Part shown: positions 23,135-33,987 of the stretch, piece after piece | Layout: each line of letters begins with the position of its first letter | Numbering within the stretch: the first letter of the stretch is position 1 | DNA from: Paraspadella gotoi | Taxonomy: Eukaryota > Chaetognatha | Reading direction: 5' to 3' | NCBI GenBank assembly: GCA_051294375.1 | Contig: CM119265.1 | Span: 2,208,311 to 2,272,310 of the forward strand | Length of the DNA: 64,000 bases | Notes under the pieces: generated by a model | What the model was told of the DNA's origin: nothing | Seen by the model: only the letters and a program-made list of their open reading frames with translations | The model's database searches: none | Position numbers and translations under genes: made by a program

Positions 23135-23869
23135 NNNNNNNNNNNNNNNNNNNNNNNNNNNNNNNNNNNNNNNNNNNNNNNNNNNNNNNNNNNNNNNNNN
23201 NNNNNNNNNNNNNNNNNNNNNNNNNNNNNNNNNNNNNNNNNNNNNNNNNNNNNNNNNNNNNNNNNNNNNNNNNNNNNNNNNNNNNNNNNNNTCCTAGATT
23301 TTTTTTTTGCGGCAAAAAATGAGAGAAAATGATTTTGTAAAAAAAATATCACGTTTCTTTTGATTCCTCTTCTTTTCTACAACGTCTCATTTTTTTTAAT
23401 GAAATATATTTGTAGTTTGTATTTTAATTAATGATATTTTTTCCGTTCGTGGTTTATTTTTTGCCCCCAAAAATTGAGTCACGAAGAGAGAAGCCGAAAC
23501 TGTGGACTCCATATGGATTCGTGAAGCCGCTCTCTCTCTCNNNNNNNNNNNNNNNNNNNNNNNNNNNNNNNNNNNNNNNNNNNNNNNNNNNNNNNNNNNN
23601 NNNNNNNNNNNNNNNNNNNNNNNNNNNNNNNNNNNNNNNNNNNNNNNNNNNNNNNNNNNNNNNNNNNNNNNNNNNNNNNNNNNNNNNNNNNNNNNNNNNN
23701 NNNNNNNNNNNNNNNNNNNNNNNNNNNNNNNNNNNNNNNNNNNNNNNNNNNNNNNNNNNNNNNNNNNNNNNCGATTATGAAGCAGTTAACCGCGCTGACG
23801 GAAAATTGATGATGGTTATAGAAATTGATGCATCTTGGTTATTGTCGTCGTCGTCGTTGTAAACGTCGT
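22385..23869 (+). repeat. Direct duplication, gapped copy 1
   Basis: Landmarks AGTAATCAACGTTATCGGAA, CGCGTTGAAGCGACG, GATTATTTGTCCCTTTAAC, TCCATATGGATTCGT and a (GTC)n end occur in the same order in 24250-26450. Three internal gaps (22508-22789, 23135-23291, 23541-23771) sit where copy 2 has GA/CT tracts. Confidence 0.9.
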
Positions 23870-23894
23870 NNNNNNNNNNNNNNNNNNNNNNNNN
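23870..23894. other. Assembly gap, exactly 25 N
   Basis: Separates the two copies of the 22.4-26.5 kb block. Confidence 0.99.
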
Positions 23895-23934
23895 TAAAAA
23901 GAATAGGGAAATAACATCCCTGCGGAAGAAAAGA

Positions 23935-23973
23935 AAGAAAAAAAGAAAAAAAAAAAAAAAAAAAAAGAAGGAG

Positions 23974-24025
<52 letters not shown>

Positions 24026-24178
24026 AGAAAAAAAAAAAGGAAAAAAAAAGAAAAGAAAAAAAAAAAAAAAAAAAAAAGAAAAACAAAAAAAAAAAAAAAA
24101 CAAAAAAGAAGAAAAAGGAAAAAAAGAGAGAGAAAAACGAAAAAAAAAAAAAAAAAAAGAAGAAAAAAATTAAAAAAA

Positions 24179-24224
<46 letters not shown>

Positions 24225-24245
24225 GGAAGCGAAAAAAAAAAAACA
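23935..24245. repeat. A-rich tract of about 300 bp
   Basis: Long runs of A broken by single G, C or T. It is too interrupted and too long for a simple retroposon tail and probably reflects a purine tract read with errors. Confidence 0.85.
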
Positions 24246-24936
24246 CTGTGTGCAGAAAAATAAGAAAGGAAAAGGAAGGCTACCGAAATAGCATGGAAAA
24301 AGTAATCAACGTTTTCGGAAAAGGAGAGAACTGACGTTGAGAGAGGCGAGACGAGGGGAGAGAGGAGAGAGAGACTGAGAACGATGGATGAGGAGAGAGG
24401 AAGAACGAGTGGTGAGAGAGAGAGACATGACTGAAAAAAAAAAAAGAGGGCGAACCGTGGAAAGAAAACAAAGAAAAGATGCTATACATAAAAAGCAACA
24501 ACAGAGGAGGGAAGAAAGAGAGGAAGAGAGAAAGAGAGTGAGAAAAGGAGAGAGAAAGAGCGAGAGAAGATGAGGAGATGAGGAGAGTTGAAGAGAGGAG
24601 ACCGATCGGGAGACGTAAGATCAGATAGAGCATGAGAGAGGAGGAGGTATTCGCAGGAGAGAGATGATGAGAGAAAGATGAGAGAAGAGAGAAAAAAAAG
24701 AGAGGGATAGATGACAACGAGCAGAGATGAGGTTTAGATCTGGAAAACCCGCCACGACTCGTTCTTGCCTTGTGCAATCAGGTTTTCGCCCCGTTGAAGC
24801 GACGTCCGGCTCATGAAATGTTCAGATGGTATTGGCAGGAAGATTATTTGTCCCTTTAACACTAAAATATTTATTTTAAAAAGGAAACATTTATTATATT
24901 TTTGCATTATTATCTAAATTTGAAATAAGATATATG

Positions 24937-25251
24937 TAGTCGGCATTGCCCAGGTTCACCCCGCCAGTAGACATCAGTGACGCTTTCAAGTTTGACCGGG
25001 CGCTCACTTGAGTAAAAGCCATCAGCTCATGACCCACTACGTAACCGCGTTCAATCAATTCCCAACCTCTTGGTACCTATCCTGCACGGAAGCGTCGCAG
25101 CACGGCCCGTAAGCCGCCTTTCGGGGGCATGGCAAAATAACTCCTCAAGCCTGGTTCCAAGGCCCAGGGACCCGTTCCACTGGCTGATTTAGAGGGCGGT
25201 TATTAGAATACGGATCAGGTCATCTTCAGCCCCACGTAGCGCCTTATCCAC
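24937..25251 (-). other. 315-bp GC-rich insert resembling bacterial or phage coding DNA
   Basis: Absent from copy 1, which reads straight through ATATATGAACTTG. In copy 2 the insert is flanked on both sides by ATATATG (24930-24936 and 25252-25258). On the minus strand a frame enters at 25251, reads VDKALRGAEDDLIRILITAL and stops with TAA at 25189-25191. About 58 bp later comes GAGGAG (complement at 25141-25146), ten bases and then ATG at 25130-25128: a bacterial-style ribosome-binding site and start. That frame gives MPPKGGLRAVLRRFRAG and meets a TAG (25077-25079), then continues open to the insert edge with WELIERGYVVGHELMAF. Terminal inverted repeats are not seen. It may be a contaminant read segment, a chimera, or a real transferred fragment. 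I do not recognise the proteins. Confidence 0.55.
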
Positions 25252-25392
25252 ATATATGAACTTGAGTAGTAGTAAAATTTCTGTCTTAATATAGATATTT
25301 CCATACTATAATTATTTTTTTCTAAAAAGAATAAAAAAAAATCTTTAAGAAATTTTTTTTGCAGATCTTTCTTGGTCATCTCTGAATAGTCA

Positions 25393-25830
25393 TCATTTTA
25401 AATGATGGAGCAGATGAGAGAGCAGACGGACGAAGAGACGAGACGAGAGATGAGAGAGGAGAGAGAAGCGGAGACGACGAGTGAGAGAGAGGCGAAAGAA
25501 GGAGAGAAGAGAGAGAGAGAGAGAGAGAGGAATGAGGGACAAGGGACGCATAGATGAGAGGGAGGAGAGAGAGGAGAGAGCAGAAGGAGGCGGGAGGGAG
25601 GCGAGCGAGTCAGCTGGGGGCGTCGAGCCGAAGAAGATAGAGAGAGAGATGGGGAGAGGATGAGACGGAGACCTGAGGAGGGAGAGATGCGCAGGAGCGC
25701 CGAGAGCAGACGAGTCCAGACGCTGGTTTGAGAGAGAGAGATGAGAGGAGATGACGGAGGAGAGGAGAGAGTGCGGAGGAGGCGATAGGACGGACGGAGA
25801 CGAGAGAAGCAGAAGAGAGAGATAATCCGT
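25393..25830. repeat. Long degenerate GA-rich tract
   Basis: About 440 bp of GA/GGA/GAC mixture, the filled equivalent of the gap at 23135-23291. The long open frame across it is Ser/Leu-rich and artefactual. Confidence 0.85.
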
Positions 25831-26127
25831 CAAAGGCAGATAATGAAGACGCGCTCTAGTGAATGAAGTTTTCATGTTTTTTTTATCCAGATTTTTTTTT
25901 TGCGGCAAAAAAAAAAAATGACGAGAAAATGACTTTTGTCTAAAAAAAATTATTCACGTTTCTTTTTGATTCCTCTTCTTTTCCAACGTCTCATTTTTAA
26001 TGAATATATTGTAGTTTGCTATTTTAATTAATGATATTTTTTCCGTCTCGTTGGTTTATTTTTGCCCCCCAAAAATTGAGTCATCGAGGAGAGAAGACCG
26101 AAACTGTGCGACTCCATATGGATTCGT

Positions 26128-26161
26128 TGAAGCCGCTCTCTCCTCTCGTTCTCTCTCTCTC

Positions 26162-26226
<65 letters not shown>

Positions 26227-26262
26227 ATCCTCTCTCTCTCTCTCCTCTTCTCTCTCTCTCCG
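26128..26262. repeat. (CT)n microsatellite
   Basis: CT tract corresponding to the gap at 23541-23771 in copy 1. Confidence 0.9.
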
Positions 26263-26402
26263 ATATTTAAACCTGGCTTCCTCGTGGAATCCGAGGACGA
26301 CGACACGGACCGCACGACGACCGACGACGACTCGATTATGCATAGCATGTTAACGCGGCTGAACCGCGAAAAATTGATGAAGGTTATAGAAGAAATTGAT
26401 AT

Positions 26403-26720
26403 GTCACATCTGCGTTTATTGTCGTCGTCATCGTCGTTCATCGTTGTCATCGCTCGTTCGTCGTCGTCATCGTCGCGTCATGGATCGAGTCGTCGACTTC
26501 GACGTCTAGTCTCCTGTCAAAGAAGCGTCCTTACTTCTCTCTGTTCCAGAGATTAAGGCTGCCTCAAAACAGGTCAGTCGTCGTGGTCGTTCGTCGTCGC
26601 TCGTCTCGCGTCGCGTCGGTCGTCGTCGTCGGGTCCGTCGGTCGTCGTGTCGTCGTCGTCGTCGTCGATAAGACAGTATTAAGGTTTTGTTGTCGTTGTT
26701 GTTGTTCGTCCGTTGTCGCG
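26403..26720. repeat. (GTC)n/(CGT)n trinucleotide-rich tract
   Basis: Interrupted GTC/CGT runs in several patches over about 300 bp. The Thr/Arg/Asp or Ser/Val-rich frames across it are not supported as genes. Confidence 0.85.
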
Positions 26721-26774
26721 TTTCCATTTAATGCGAGAACGGAAAGGCACATGAAGCGAATTTAAAGTCCTCTC

Positions 26775-26872
26775 TTCTACTCCTCTTCTCTCTCTCTCTC
26801 TCTCTGCTCTCTCTCTCTCTCCGTCTCTTCCTCTCTTCTCTCTCTCTTCTCTCTCTTCTCCTATCCCTCTCT
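26775..26872. repeat. (CT)n tract, interrupted
   Basis: CT-rich tract. The following 26880-27190 is mixed sequence without a gene that I can support. Confidence 0.85.
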
Positions 26873-27189
26873 CTACTGTCTTGTTTGATTGATCGTGCTA
26901 CATCCCTCCGTGGTCGGCATATTTGCTGGTCCGGTTATCATCGTCTCGTCCTTTCTGCTTGCCGTACTTAATGGTCGACAGTACTTCCGCACTAGTTACG
27001 CACAGTAACTGTCATCCAACAGTTGGGAGTGAACCCACACGCGCAGTTATTCATTCCGCGTTTGCATCAAGGACATTCGAGCTTAGTCTCAGCTTTCTTT
27101 GAACGTACGCTGACAGATTCAGATGTTATAAGTTAAAAACGAGAAGGATGTTTGTTTAGCTCAGCCGGACTTCCACGTCGGACACCAGA

Positions 27190-28346
27190 CTATTGTTTAT
27201 ATATTTAATGGAGTCGGGTCGGGCATTTTATATTAACGATTTTGAGCGAGACATAATATGTTTTGTTATGTTATTAGTTTGTATATTTTCAAAGTCAGTT
27301 AACATATAAGAATTACACGAATTCAGAGTTTAATTTTTATTGATATTCTATAATATTATAATATATTTATTCATATTATTTATTTTTTTTACATTTCACT
27401 TTTCCAAGATAATACTTTAGTAAAATTAACAAATCAAAAAATTCAAAACCTCTTATCTACATACCTACCCAAACTAAATAATCCCATAATACTCCCGCCC
27501 CTTCTTGCCCCGCGAGAAATGATTTTGTAACAATTTTTTTTAGCTCAATTTATCCAAAGTTTATCTTGCAATTCGCGAAATAAAAAAGTTGAACAACCAA
27601 GAACGCGTAGGAGGAAGACACAAAAACTAAACAGCGCATAAGCAGAGGAGAGAGCAGAGCGAGAGAGAGCAGAGTAGAGAAGAAAAGAGAGAGAGAGAAG
27701 ACGAGGAGAGAGGGGGAAGAGAGATTCAACGTCGGCTTCTGCTGAAAAGAACGGAAGAGACAGAGCGAGACAGAGATAAAGTTGTCAACAGATGTTAAGT
27801 GACGGAGGAACTGAAAGGGAGCGAGATAGAGAGAGAGAGACAGAAAGAGAGTGAGAGAGAGAGTTCAGTCACCAGAGAGAAAGAGTAATTTAACCGATAG
27901 GGGAGAGAGAGAGAGAGAGAGGGAGAGAGAATGAAACATGCAGGCGGCCAAAGAGAGAGAGAGAGAGAGAGAGAGAGACAATTTGAGAGTGAATGAAAAA
28001 TATAAGTTAATTTTGTGAAAGGGGTTTTGTGATTTGTGAAGATAAAGTTAGAAAGTACGTTTGTTAAACTCGACGAGAGGAGCGAAACTCGATTGGGTGA
28101 AATTTCATGTGTGAGAAAAACTTGTGAAAAGGAAGGAAGTTCACTTTTGGCGTGAGTCGCTTTCACTGCAGATTTTTTTTTATTTCGTCGAACTCGAGTT
28201 GAGGTTCGGAAGCGAATGTGGAGTCGAAACGTCTCACTCTCGCTTTTATTCACGAGAGCGAGAGCGAGAGAGAAGAGGAGAGAGAAGGAGAGAGGCGTCG
28301 ATGTTGAATGACGCTGGAAGCAGAAGAGCGAGCCAAATTCATATAT

Positions 28347-28389
<43 letters not shown>

Positions 28390-28575
28390 GAGAGAGGAGA
28401 GACGCAGCAGAGAGAAGAGCAGCGAGAGAGACGAGACGAGAAGAGAGAGAAGAAAGCAGAGTGGCGTGAAACCGATGCTTTTAAGTGACTCTGCGTGACC
28501 AGCCAGTTGCTGACCAGGCAAAGGTCCGCCGACGATGACCGCGCACCCATGACGACCTGATGAAGCGAATCGTAC

Positions 28576-28612
<37 letters not shown>

Positions 28613-28692
28613 CAACACCACCGCGAGACCACGAGGGAAACACGAATGTCTCCCCGATGAAAAAAAGGAGAAAAAAGGGAAAACGGGAAAAG
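27190..28692 (+). repeat. Direct duplication, left copy
   Basis: Landmarks GTTTATATATTTAA, AGCGAGAC, GAACGCGTAG, AACCGATAGGG, AACATGCAGGCGG, CGAACTCGAGTTGAGG and a (GAC)n run recur in order at 30630-32190. It ends at a 25-N gap. It contains GA tracts at about 27640-28000 and 28250-28460, and (ACG)n at about 28578-28610. Confidence 0.9.
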
Positions 28693-28717
28693 NNNNNNNN
28701 NNNNNNNNNNNNNNNNN
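28693..28717. other. Assembly gap, exactly 25 N
   Basis: Directly follows the left copy of the 27.2/30.6-kb duplication. Confidence 0.99.
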
Positions 28718-28718
28718 T

Positions 28719-28854
28719 CAAAACCAATACTATGCTGAAGCAATGTATAATCTAATAAATCACATAAAGGCAGGAGAGGATTGTATTCCAAGAGACGATT
28801 CGCTTCGGAGCGACGAAGAGGAATCTGGCAGTTTCTTCGCTTTCGCAGTGGTGG
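28719..28854 (+). CDS. Candidate coding exon fragment, unrecognised
   Basis: Open from the gap edge. The peptide starts QNQYYAEAMYNLINHIKAGE and continues into an acidic, Ser-rich stretch (DDSLRSDEEESGS). A donor-like GTAGAA follows at 28855. Its 5' end is lost in the gap. The minus strand is also open here in two frames, so strand and reality are uncertain. No family is recognised. Confidence 0.3.
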
Positions 28855-28969
28855 GTAGAAATTGTTGGCGGCCTATGGAAATTGGCTTGGAGAGATGCTG
28901 GGAATTGCTTGTGGCGGAGGTGTGAGAATTCGAAATCGTCAAAGACGTAGTGCCAAAAGGCCACAATCA

Positions 28970-29305
28970 TTACCGAATCCAGTGGCTTGAAAATTTTTCT
29001 CGTCTGTGACATTTTATTATAAATCGAATTAATTGTCCTGGTTTCTCGAAATGAGACTGCGTTGGGCTTGGTAACGTGTCAATCTTCTCTGTCAATGCCG
29101 GGGAGATGGACGCCAAGAGCCAGTTGGCGTCTAACGCGTTCAAGGGGATCCAGTTCGACGTGAAGCGAAGCAAAGCCCGGACGGCATCTTCGCTATTTAT
29201 CTGAATTTCTCCGCTGCGATGAAGACCGACTCGGGGATTAATCGTCAAAAGAGCCTGAAGCTCTTTCATCCAAAACGCCGGGGCGATAGGAAAAATTATT
29301 TCTTT
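28970..29305 (-). CDS. Candidate coding exon(s), unrecognised
   Basis: A minus-strand frame stays open for over 100 codons. A possible acceptor (GCGCAG, complement at 29306-29311, preceded by a CTCTCG-rich stretch) would start the exon at 29305, giving FPIAPAFWMKELQALL, then NPRVGLHRSGEIQINSEDAV and a Trp-containing segment ending near NWLLASISPALTE. Complexity and residue balance are protein-like. The plus strand has a competing 49-codon frame at 29055-29204 (core VNAGEMDAKSQLASNAF) with C/G-rich third positions. Only one strand is likely to be coding. No family assignment is made. Confidence 0.35.
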   Translation of the reverse strand, partial: KEIIFPIAPAFWMKELQALLTINPRVGLHRSGEIQINSEDAVRALLRFTSNWIPLNALDANWLLASISPALTEKIDTLPSPTQSHFEKPGQLIRFIIKCHRREKFSSHWIR

Positions 29306-29743
29306 CTGCGCCACGCGGTTCGACGAGAGAGCGAGAGGTTTGGTCGGAGTTTTTAAAAAACGTCGGCCTTTTCCCTTTTGTTATGTTTTATGACGTCTCT
29401 TGAAGAGGGCGACCACGAATCATCGTTTGAAGTAAGTGCTTTCTTTGGCGACTCAAGCTTGAGTTGGACTTTAACATCTGCTTGGAGTCGTGGTTAATAT
29501 ATCGGAATCGTGAATTCAAATGAAGTCCTTGATTATATAGATATTAGTCCTATCAAGCGTTAATAATACGAAAATAATAAACATGAGAGTTTATTGTTAA
29601 TAACTCGATTATAATTATAATTCAAGCGCCGTAAAGTTAAGATGGTGTGCATGAAACCCATCGAGTGGTTTTCTTCCCTGTTGGTTTCTGCACTCATTAT
29701 TGATTACACCTCAATTGACGGTGGAGGCGGGAAGAACCGTTAA

Positions 29744-29932
29744 AGGCCGGAAAGACGAGTGTCAGTCTTTATTCTCACCATCTCGAGAGACTTCGGCCTG
29801 TATGAGTCCGTTCTGGTGATTTTCTGTCGCGATCCCACTGTGTGGGTGATCAAGAGTGACAACCTGGAAGCGATGATCACTGGGTCGCAGCTTGGGGGGG
29901 GGAAAACGGAATTTCCGCCAGGCGACCGATGA
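29744..29932 (+). CDS. Candidate internal coding exon, unrecognised
   Basis: Stop-to-stop frame of 62 codons without an early ATG. The central part reads ILTISRDFGLYESVLVIF followed by CRDPTVWVIKSDNLEAM. Third positions are strongly C/G and the pattern of hydrophobic and charged residues suits a beta-rich domain. Acceptor-like AG sites lie at about 29763 (TGTCAG) and 29785-29789. The 3' end runs into a G9 homopolymer, so the true exon probably ends before it. The minus strand is much less protein-like here. It could belong with the exon fragment at 28719, but that is inference. Confidence 0.45.
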   Translation, partial: RPERRVSVFILTISRDFGLYESVLVIFCRDPTVWVIKSDNLEAMITGSQLGGGKTEFPPGDR

Positions 29933-30174
29933 CGCGTGAGAATAAACGGCGATATATATATGAGTAAATCCGCCGCGAAGGAGCAGAACGTACTGGTGAG
30001 ATAGAGCGATGCACGAAGGAATAGAAGGAAAACAAAATGAACGGATCGGAAGAAGGAAGTCCTGAGGAAGGCAAGTCGCGCAGTTCGAAAGAGAGAGAAG
30101 AGAGAAAAAAATCGTGCAAACTACGATAACGAGAGATTATTTTGTGGCTTGGAGGGGATTCTGTAATGACCGAG

Positions 30175-30352
30175 AAAAGTAGATAGAAAAGGGAAGGAAT
30201 GGAAGGGAAGGAAAGGAAAGGAAGGGAAGGGACGGAAGTATAGGCAAAGGGATACTAAGGAAGGAAAGGAAAGGAAAGGAGGAAAGGAATGTGGGGGTGA
30301 AAGGAAGGAAGGAAGGAAAGAAGAAAAGGAAGGAAAAAAAGAGGAGTATAAA
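30175..30352. repeat. (GGAAA)/(GGAAG) purine tract
   Basis: Repeated GGAAG, GGAAA and GGGAAGG words over about 180 bp. Confidence 0.9.
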
Positions 30353-30629
30353 AGAATGCAGAAATAACATTATTAATTAACACAGTACGAATAATTAGGT
30401 TTCATTCCTGGTTTTAAGCACATTATAGGGATGGTGCAGACAAAACAATTTTTTTCGTGATTTCAATGCAATAAGCCTTTGAATATCATCGGATTTCAAC
30501 ACCATGAAAATGAGCGCAGATATTATTGCCGGTTTGCAGCATCAAGTCTTTATCTGTGGCCTTATATGCCAGTTTCGCAGTGGGTATAAAGTTAGTTAAA
30601 AAAACGAATAGATTTTGTTAACCTAATAA

Positions 30630-31787
30630 AGTTTGTTTATATATTTAAGATCGGGTCGGAGCATTTTATATAACATTTTTAAGCGAGACTAATATGTTTG
30701 TTGTTATGTATATTAGTTTGTAATTTTTCAAAGGTCAGTTACATATAAGAATTTACAGAATTCAGAGGTTTATTTTATTATATGATTTTATAATAGCTTA
30801 TTATTAGTTTATTTTTTTATTCTTTTTTTCTTTCAGTCTAATCTATCAAAAATAATTACTCTATTCAGTTTAAATTAACAAATCAAAAATATCTCCACCA
30901 CAACTCTGCATTCACATTACCTGGCTACCCCCAGAACCTACAATAATCCTAATCCCTCTCTTGTCCCCCCAAATTTTTTTAACTCAATCTTCATAATCAA
31001 TTTGCTTGCCATTCGCGAATAAAAAAGTTGGAAAACCAGAGAACGCGTAGAGGAAAGACAAAACAACTAAAACAGGTCGAATAAGCAGAGGAGAGAGAGA
31101 GAGGAGAGAGCAGAGAGAGAAGAAGAAGAAGAGAGAGAAAGGAGGATTCACGTCGGCTTCTGCTGAAAGAACGAAAGAGACAGAGCGAGACAGAGCATAA
31201 AGCTTCGTCAACCAGATCGTTAAGTGACCGGAGGACTGAAAGGGAGCCGAAGATATAGAGAGACGACTGAGACCAGAAGAGACGTGAGAGAGAGTTCCAG
31301 TCAACTCAGGAGAAAGAGTAATTTAACCGATAGGGAGAGAGGAGAGAGAGAGAGCAGGAGAGAGAATTGAAACATGCAGGCGGCAAAGAGAGAGAGAGAG
31401 AGAGAGAATTTGAGAGTGAATGAGAAATATAAGTTATTCTTGTGAAAGGGGTTTTGTTGATTGTGTTGAAGATAATTAGTAAAGTCGTTGTTACACTCGA
31501 CGAGAAGAGTGAAACTCGATTGGGTGAAATTCATTGATGTGAGAAAACTATGTGAAAGGAAGGAAGTTCACACTTTTGCGCGTGAGTCCGCCTTTACTGC
31601 AGTTTTATTTTTTTTTTATTTCGTCGAACTCGAGTTGAGGTTCGGAAGCGGAATGTGGAGTCGAAACGTCGTCACTCTCGGCTTTGTATTCACGAGAGCG
31701 AGAGAGAGAGAGAGTAGATGAGGAGAGGGAGCAGAGGGCGTCGTGTGAATGACGCTGGAAGATCGAGAAGCGAGCCAAAATTATATT

Positions 31788-31847
<60 letters not shown>

Positions 31848-32190
31848 AGAGAGAAGACAGAGAAAGGAAGAGAAGAAAGATGGCGTGAACCGTAGCTTTT
31901 AATGACTCCTGCGTGACCACCAGTTGTACGAGAGCAAGTCCGCGACGATGACCGCGACCCGACGACCGACTGAAGACCGAACTCGTACCGGCGACGGCGA
32001 CGACGACGATGCCGACACGCGAGACAAGAACGCTACGAAGCAGAACGACGGTAGCGGACGACGAACGACGGGACGTGGACGCAGTAGACCACATTCACCA
32101 CCGGTGCGAGAATCGCCTCAGTAAAGAGGACAACACGAATGGTCTCCCCGAGAAAAAAAGTGATGAAAAAGGAACGAAGGAGAAGGAAAG
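30630..32190 (+). repeat. Direct duplication, right copy
   Basis: Second copy of 27190-28692 with frequent single-base indels. GA tracts at about 31080-31400 and 31790-31846 and a GAC-rich run at about 31925-32010 correspond to those of the left copy. Confidence 0.9.
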
Positions 32191-32760
32191 AACGGGAAAA
32201 AGAAAGAAGGGAGGAAAGAGGGAACAAGGTAAAAACAAAGGAAAGGTGAAAGTACAACAAGGAAAGCAGATGGAAAATAGACAACAACAGGAGGAAAAGG
32301 CAAAGATTTGTAGAAAAAGGAAAAGAAGAAAAATAGCGGAAACAGGAAGGTGAAGCTAGGACAAAAGAGCAAAAAAAAAAAGGACAAAAAAGGATAAAGG
32401 AACGAGCCAGAGTATATAAAAGAGAAAGGTAAAGAGAAAAGAATGAGAAAAAAAAGGACATAAAAGCAAATAGGGCAAAGCCCCCACGTTAAGGGAGATA
32501 AAGAGGAAAACAGGGAAAAGAGGAAAAAAAGAAAAAAGAAAAGAAAAGGAAAAGGAAAGAGATAAAGAAAAGGAAAAGGAAAAAAGGGATAAACGGAATG
32601 GAAAGGAAGAAGGACAAAGAAGGGAAAAGGAAAAGGATAAGAGAAAAGGGAAAAATAGGAAACAAAAAGGGAAAAAGGCAAAAGGCAAGAAAAGGGAGAA
32701 ATTGAAAAAAACACGGACAAATGAAATTAAAATACGAGGGACAGAAGAAGATTAAGGAGG
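32150..32760. repeat. Purine-only tract, about 600 bp
   Basis: The plus strand is almost entirely A and G (AAAAGG, GGAAAAGG words). Open frames are Lys/Arg- or Phe/Ser-rich and artefactual. Confidence 0.9.
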
Positions 32761-32784
32761 GATCAACGTTAGTTTCATATGGCT

Positions 32785-33655
32785 GTTTCACATTTGCTTT
32801 TTTCCTTTTGCTTTTTCCTTTTTGCTTTTTTTTTCTTTTATTCTTTTTTTTCTCTTTGTTTATTACAATTCTTTTTCTTTTTCCTACTTCGTTTTTTGGA
32901 AAATTCTCTCTTTTTATTATTTCTCTGCTCGCTCTTTCATTTTTCCTCCTTTATAACTTTTCCCCGTCGATATGTTTTCTACTATCCTTCCATTCCTCCT
33001 TCTTTCCTTCCTTCTTCCTTCCTTCCTCTTCCTTCCTTCCTTTCCTTCCTTCCTTCCTCTGCCGTTCTCCTTCCTTCCTGTTCCTTCTTTTCTCTTCTTT
33101 ACTTCCTTCCTTCAACTCTCTTTTTTTTTCCTCCTCTCCTTTTTTTTTCGCTTTCTTTTCTTTTCCCAGTCTCTTTTCCTTTCGCTTTACCCTTTCCTTT
33201 TTCCACAGAGCAAGTCGCAAACATTTGTGCTTTCTCAATCAGGGCCAACTTAGTCCGCGGCACGTCCCGCTCGATAGTTTTCCTTTTTTCTTTCCTGGAC
33301 CTTTTTTTCTTTTCTTTTTATTCCCTCTGTTCCTTTCTTTCTCTGTTACCTGTCTTTTTCTTTCTTCCTTGTTTACCATTCTTTCGGGGCCATTTTGTCC
33401 ACACTTTCCATTAACTCGTTCACTTCCTCCTCCTCCCTCTTCCTCCTCTTCTTCTCCTCCATTTTCTCCTCCTTAATATCCTTCCTTACATTACTTTCTT
33501 TTCAACAATCCTCCTTTCTCCTCCTCCTCCTCTCCTCCTCCTCGCCCCCAATCCAATTCCCGCTGCGGGCATGCAGCTCTCCCCCTCCCTCTTGCCCTCC
33601 TCGCTCCTCTTCCTCTTCTCCTCTCCCCTCAAATTTTGAAATACCGTTAATTTCC
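32785..33655. repeat. Pyrimidine-rich tract, about 870 bp
   Basis: The plus strand switches to almost only T and C (TTTTTC, CCTTCC, CTCCTC). A 70-bp mixed-sequence interruption lies at about 33205-33275. Confidence 0.9.
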
Positions 33656-33721
33656 GGCTCAACGACGATTTAGTCCTAATTAGGTTGAGGGGGAAATTGG
33701 TAAATATGGGTTTTTCGCGAC

Positions 33722-33724
<3 letters not shown>

Positions 33725-33758
<34 letters not shown>

Positions 33759-33812
33759 AGAGGAGAGAAGAGAGAGAGAGAGAGAGAGAGACGAGAGAGA
33801 GAGACGAGTGGG
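33725..33812. repeat. (GA)n microsatellite facing a (CT)n tract
   Basis: GA tract followed 60 bp later by the (CT)n tract at 33871-33958. Together they form an inverted-repeat pair. Confidence 0.95.
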
Positions 33813-33870
33813 GTGGTAACCGAACGCACGATAGTCGTTTTTAATTCGAGGTCGCCAGGTAGTGTAATTC

Positions 33871-33878
33871 GTCTCTCT

Positions 33879-33958
<80 letters not shown>
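33871..33958. repeat. (CT)n microsatellite
   Basis: About 85 bp of nearly pure CT, among the longest uninterrupted runs in the window. It lies where a polypyrimidine tract would sit for the exon candidate at 33988. Confidence 0.95.
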
Positions 33959-33961
<3 letters not shown>

Positions 33962-33987
33962 ATATTTACGGGTGCGGGCTCTTCAAG

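Larger units (their letters stand above)
24250..26450 (+). repeat. Direct duplication, filled copy 2
   Basis: Error-rich version of 22385-23869 with many extra bases. It fills the GA/CT stretches missing as N in copy 1 and contains one extra 315-bp insert at 24937-25251. Confidence 0.9.

Noticed and set aside
23935-24245. Poly-A tail of a retroposon
   Set aside because: 300 bp of interrupted A with no element body before it. The parallel copy suggests an error-laden purine tract.
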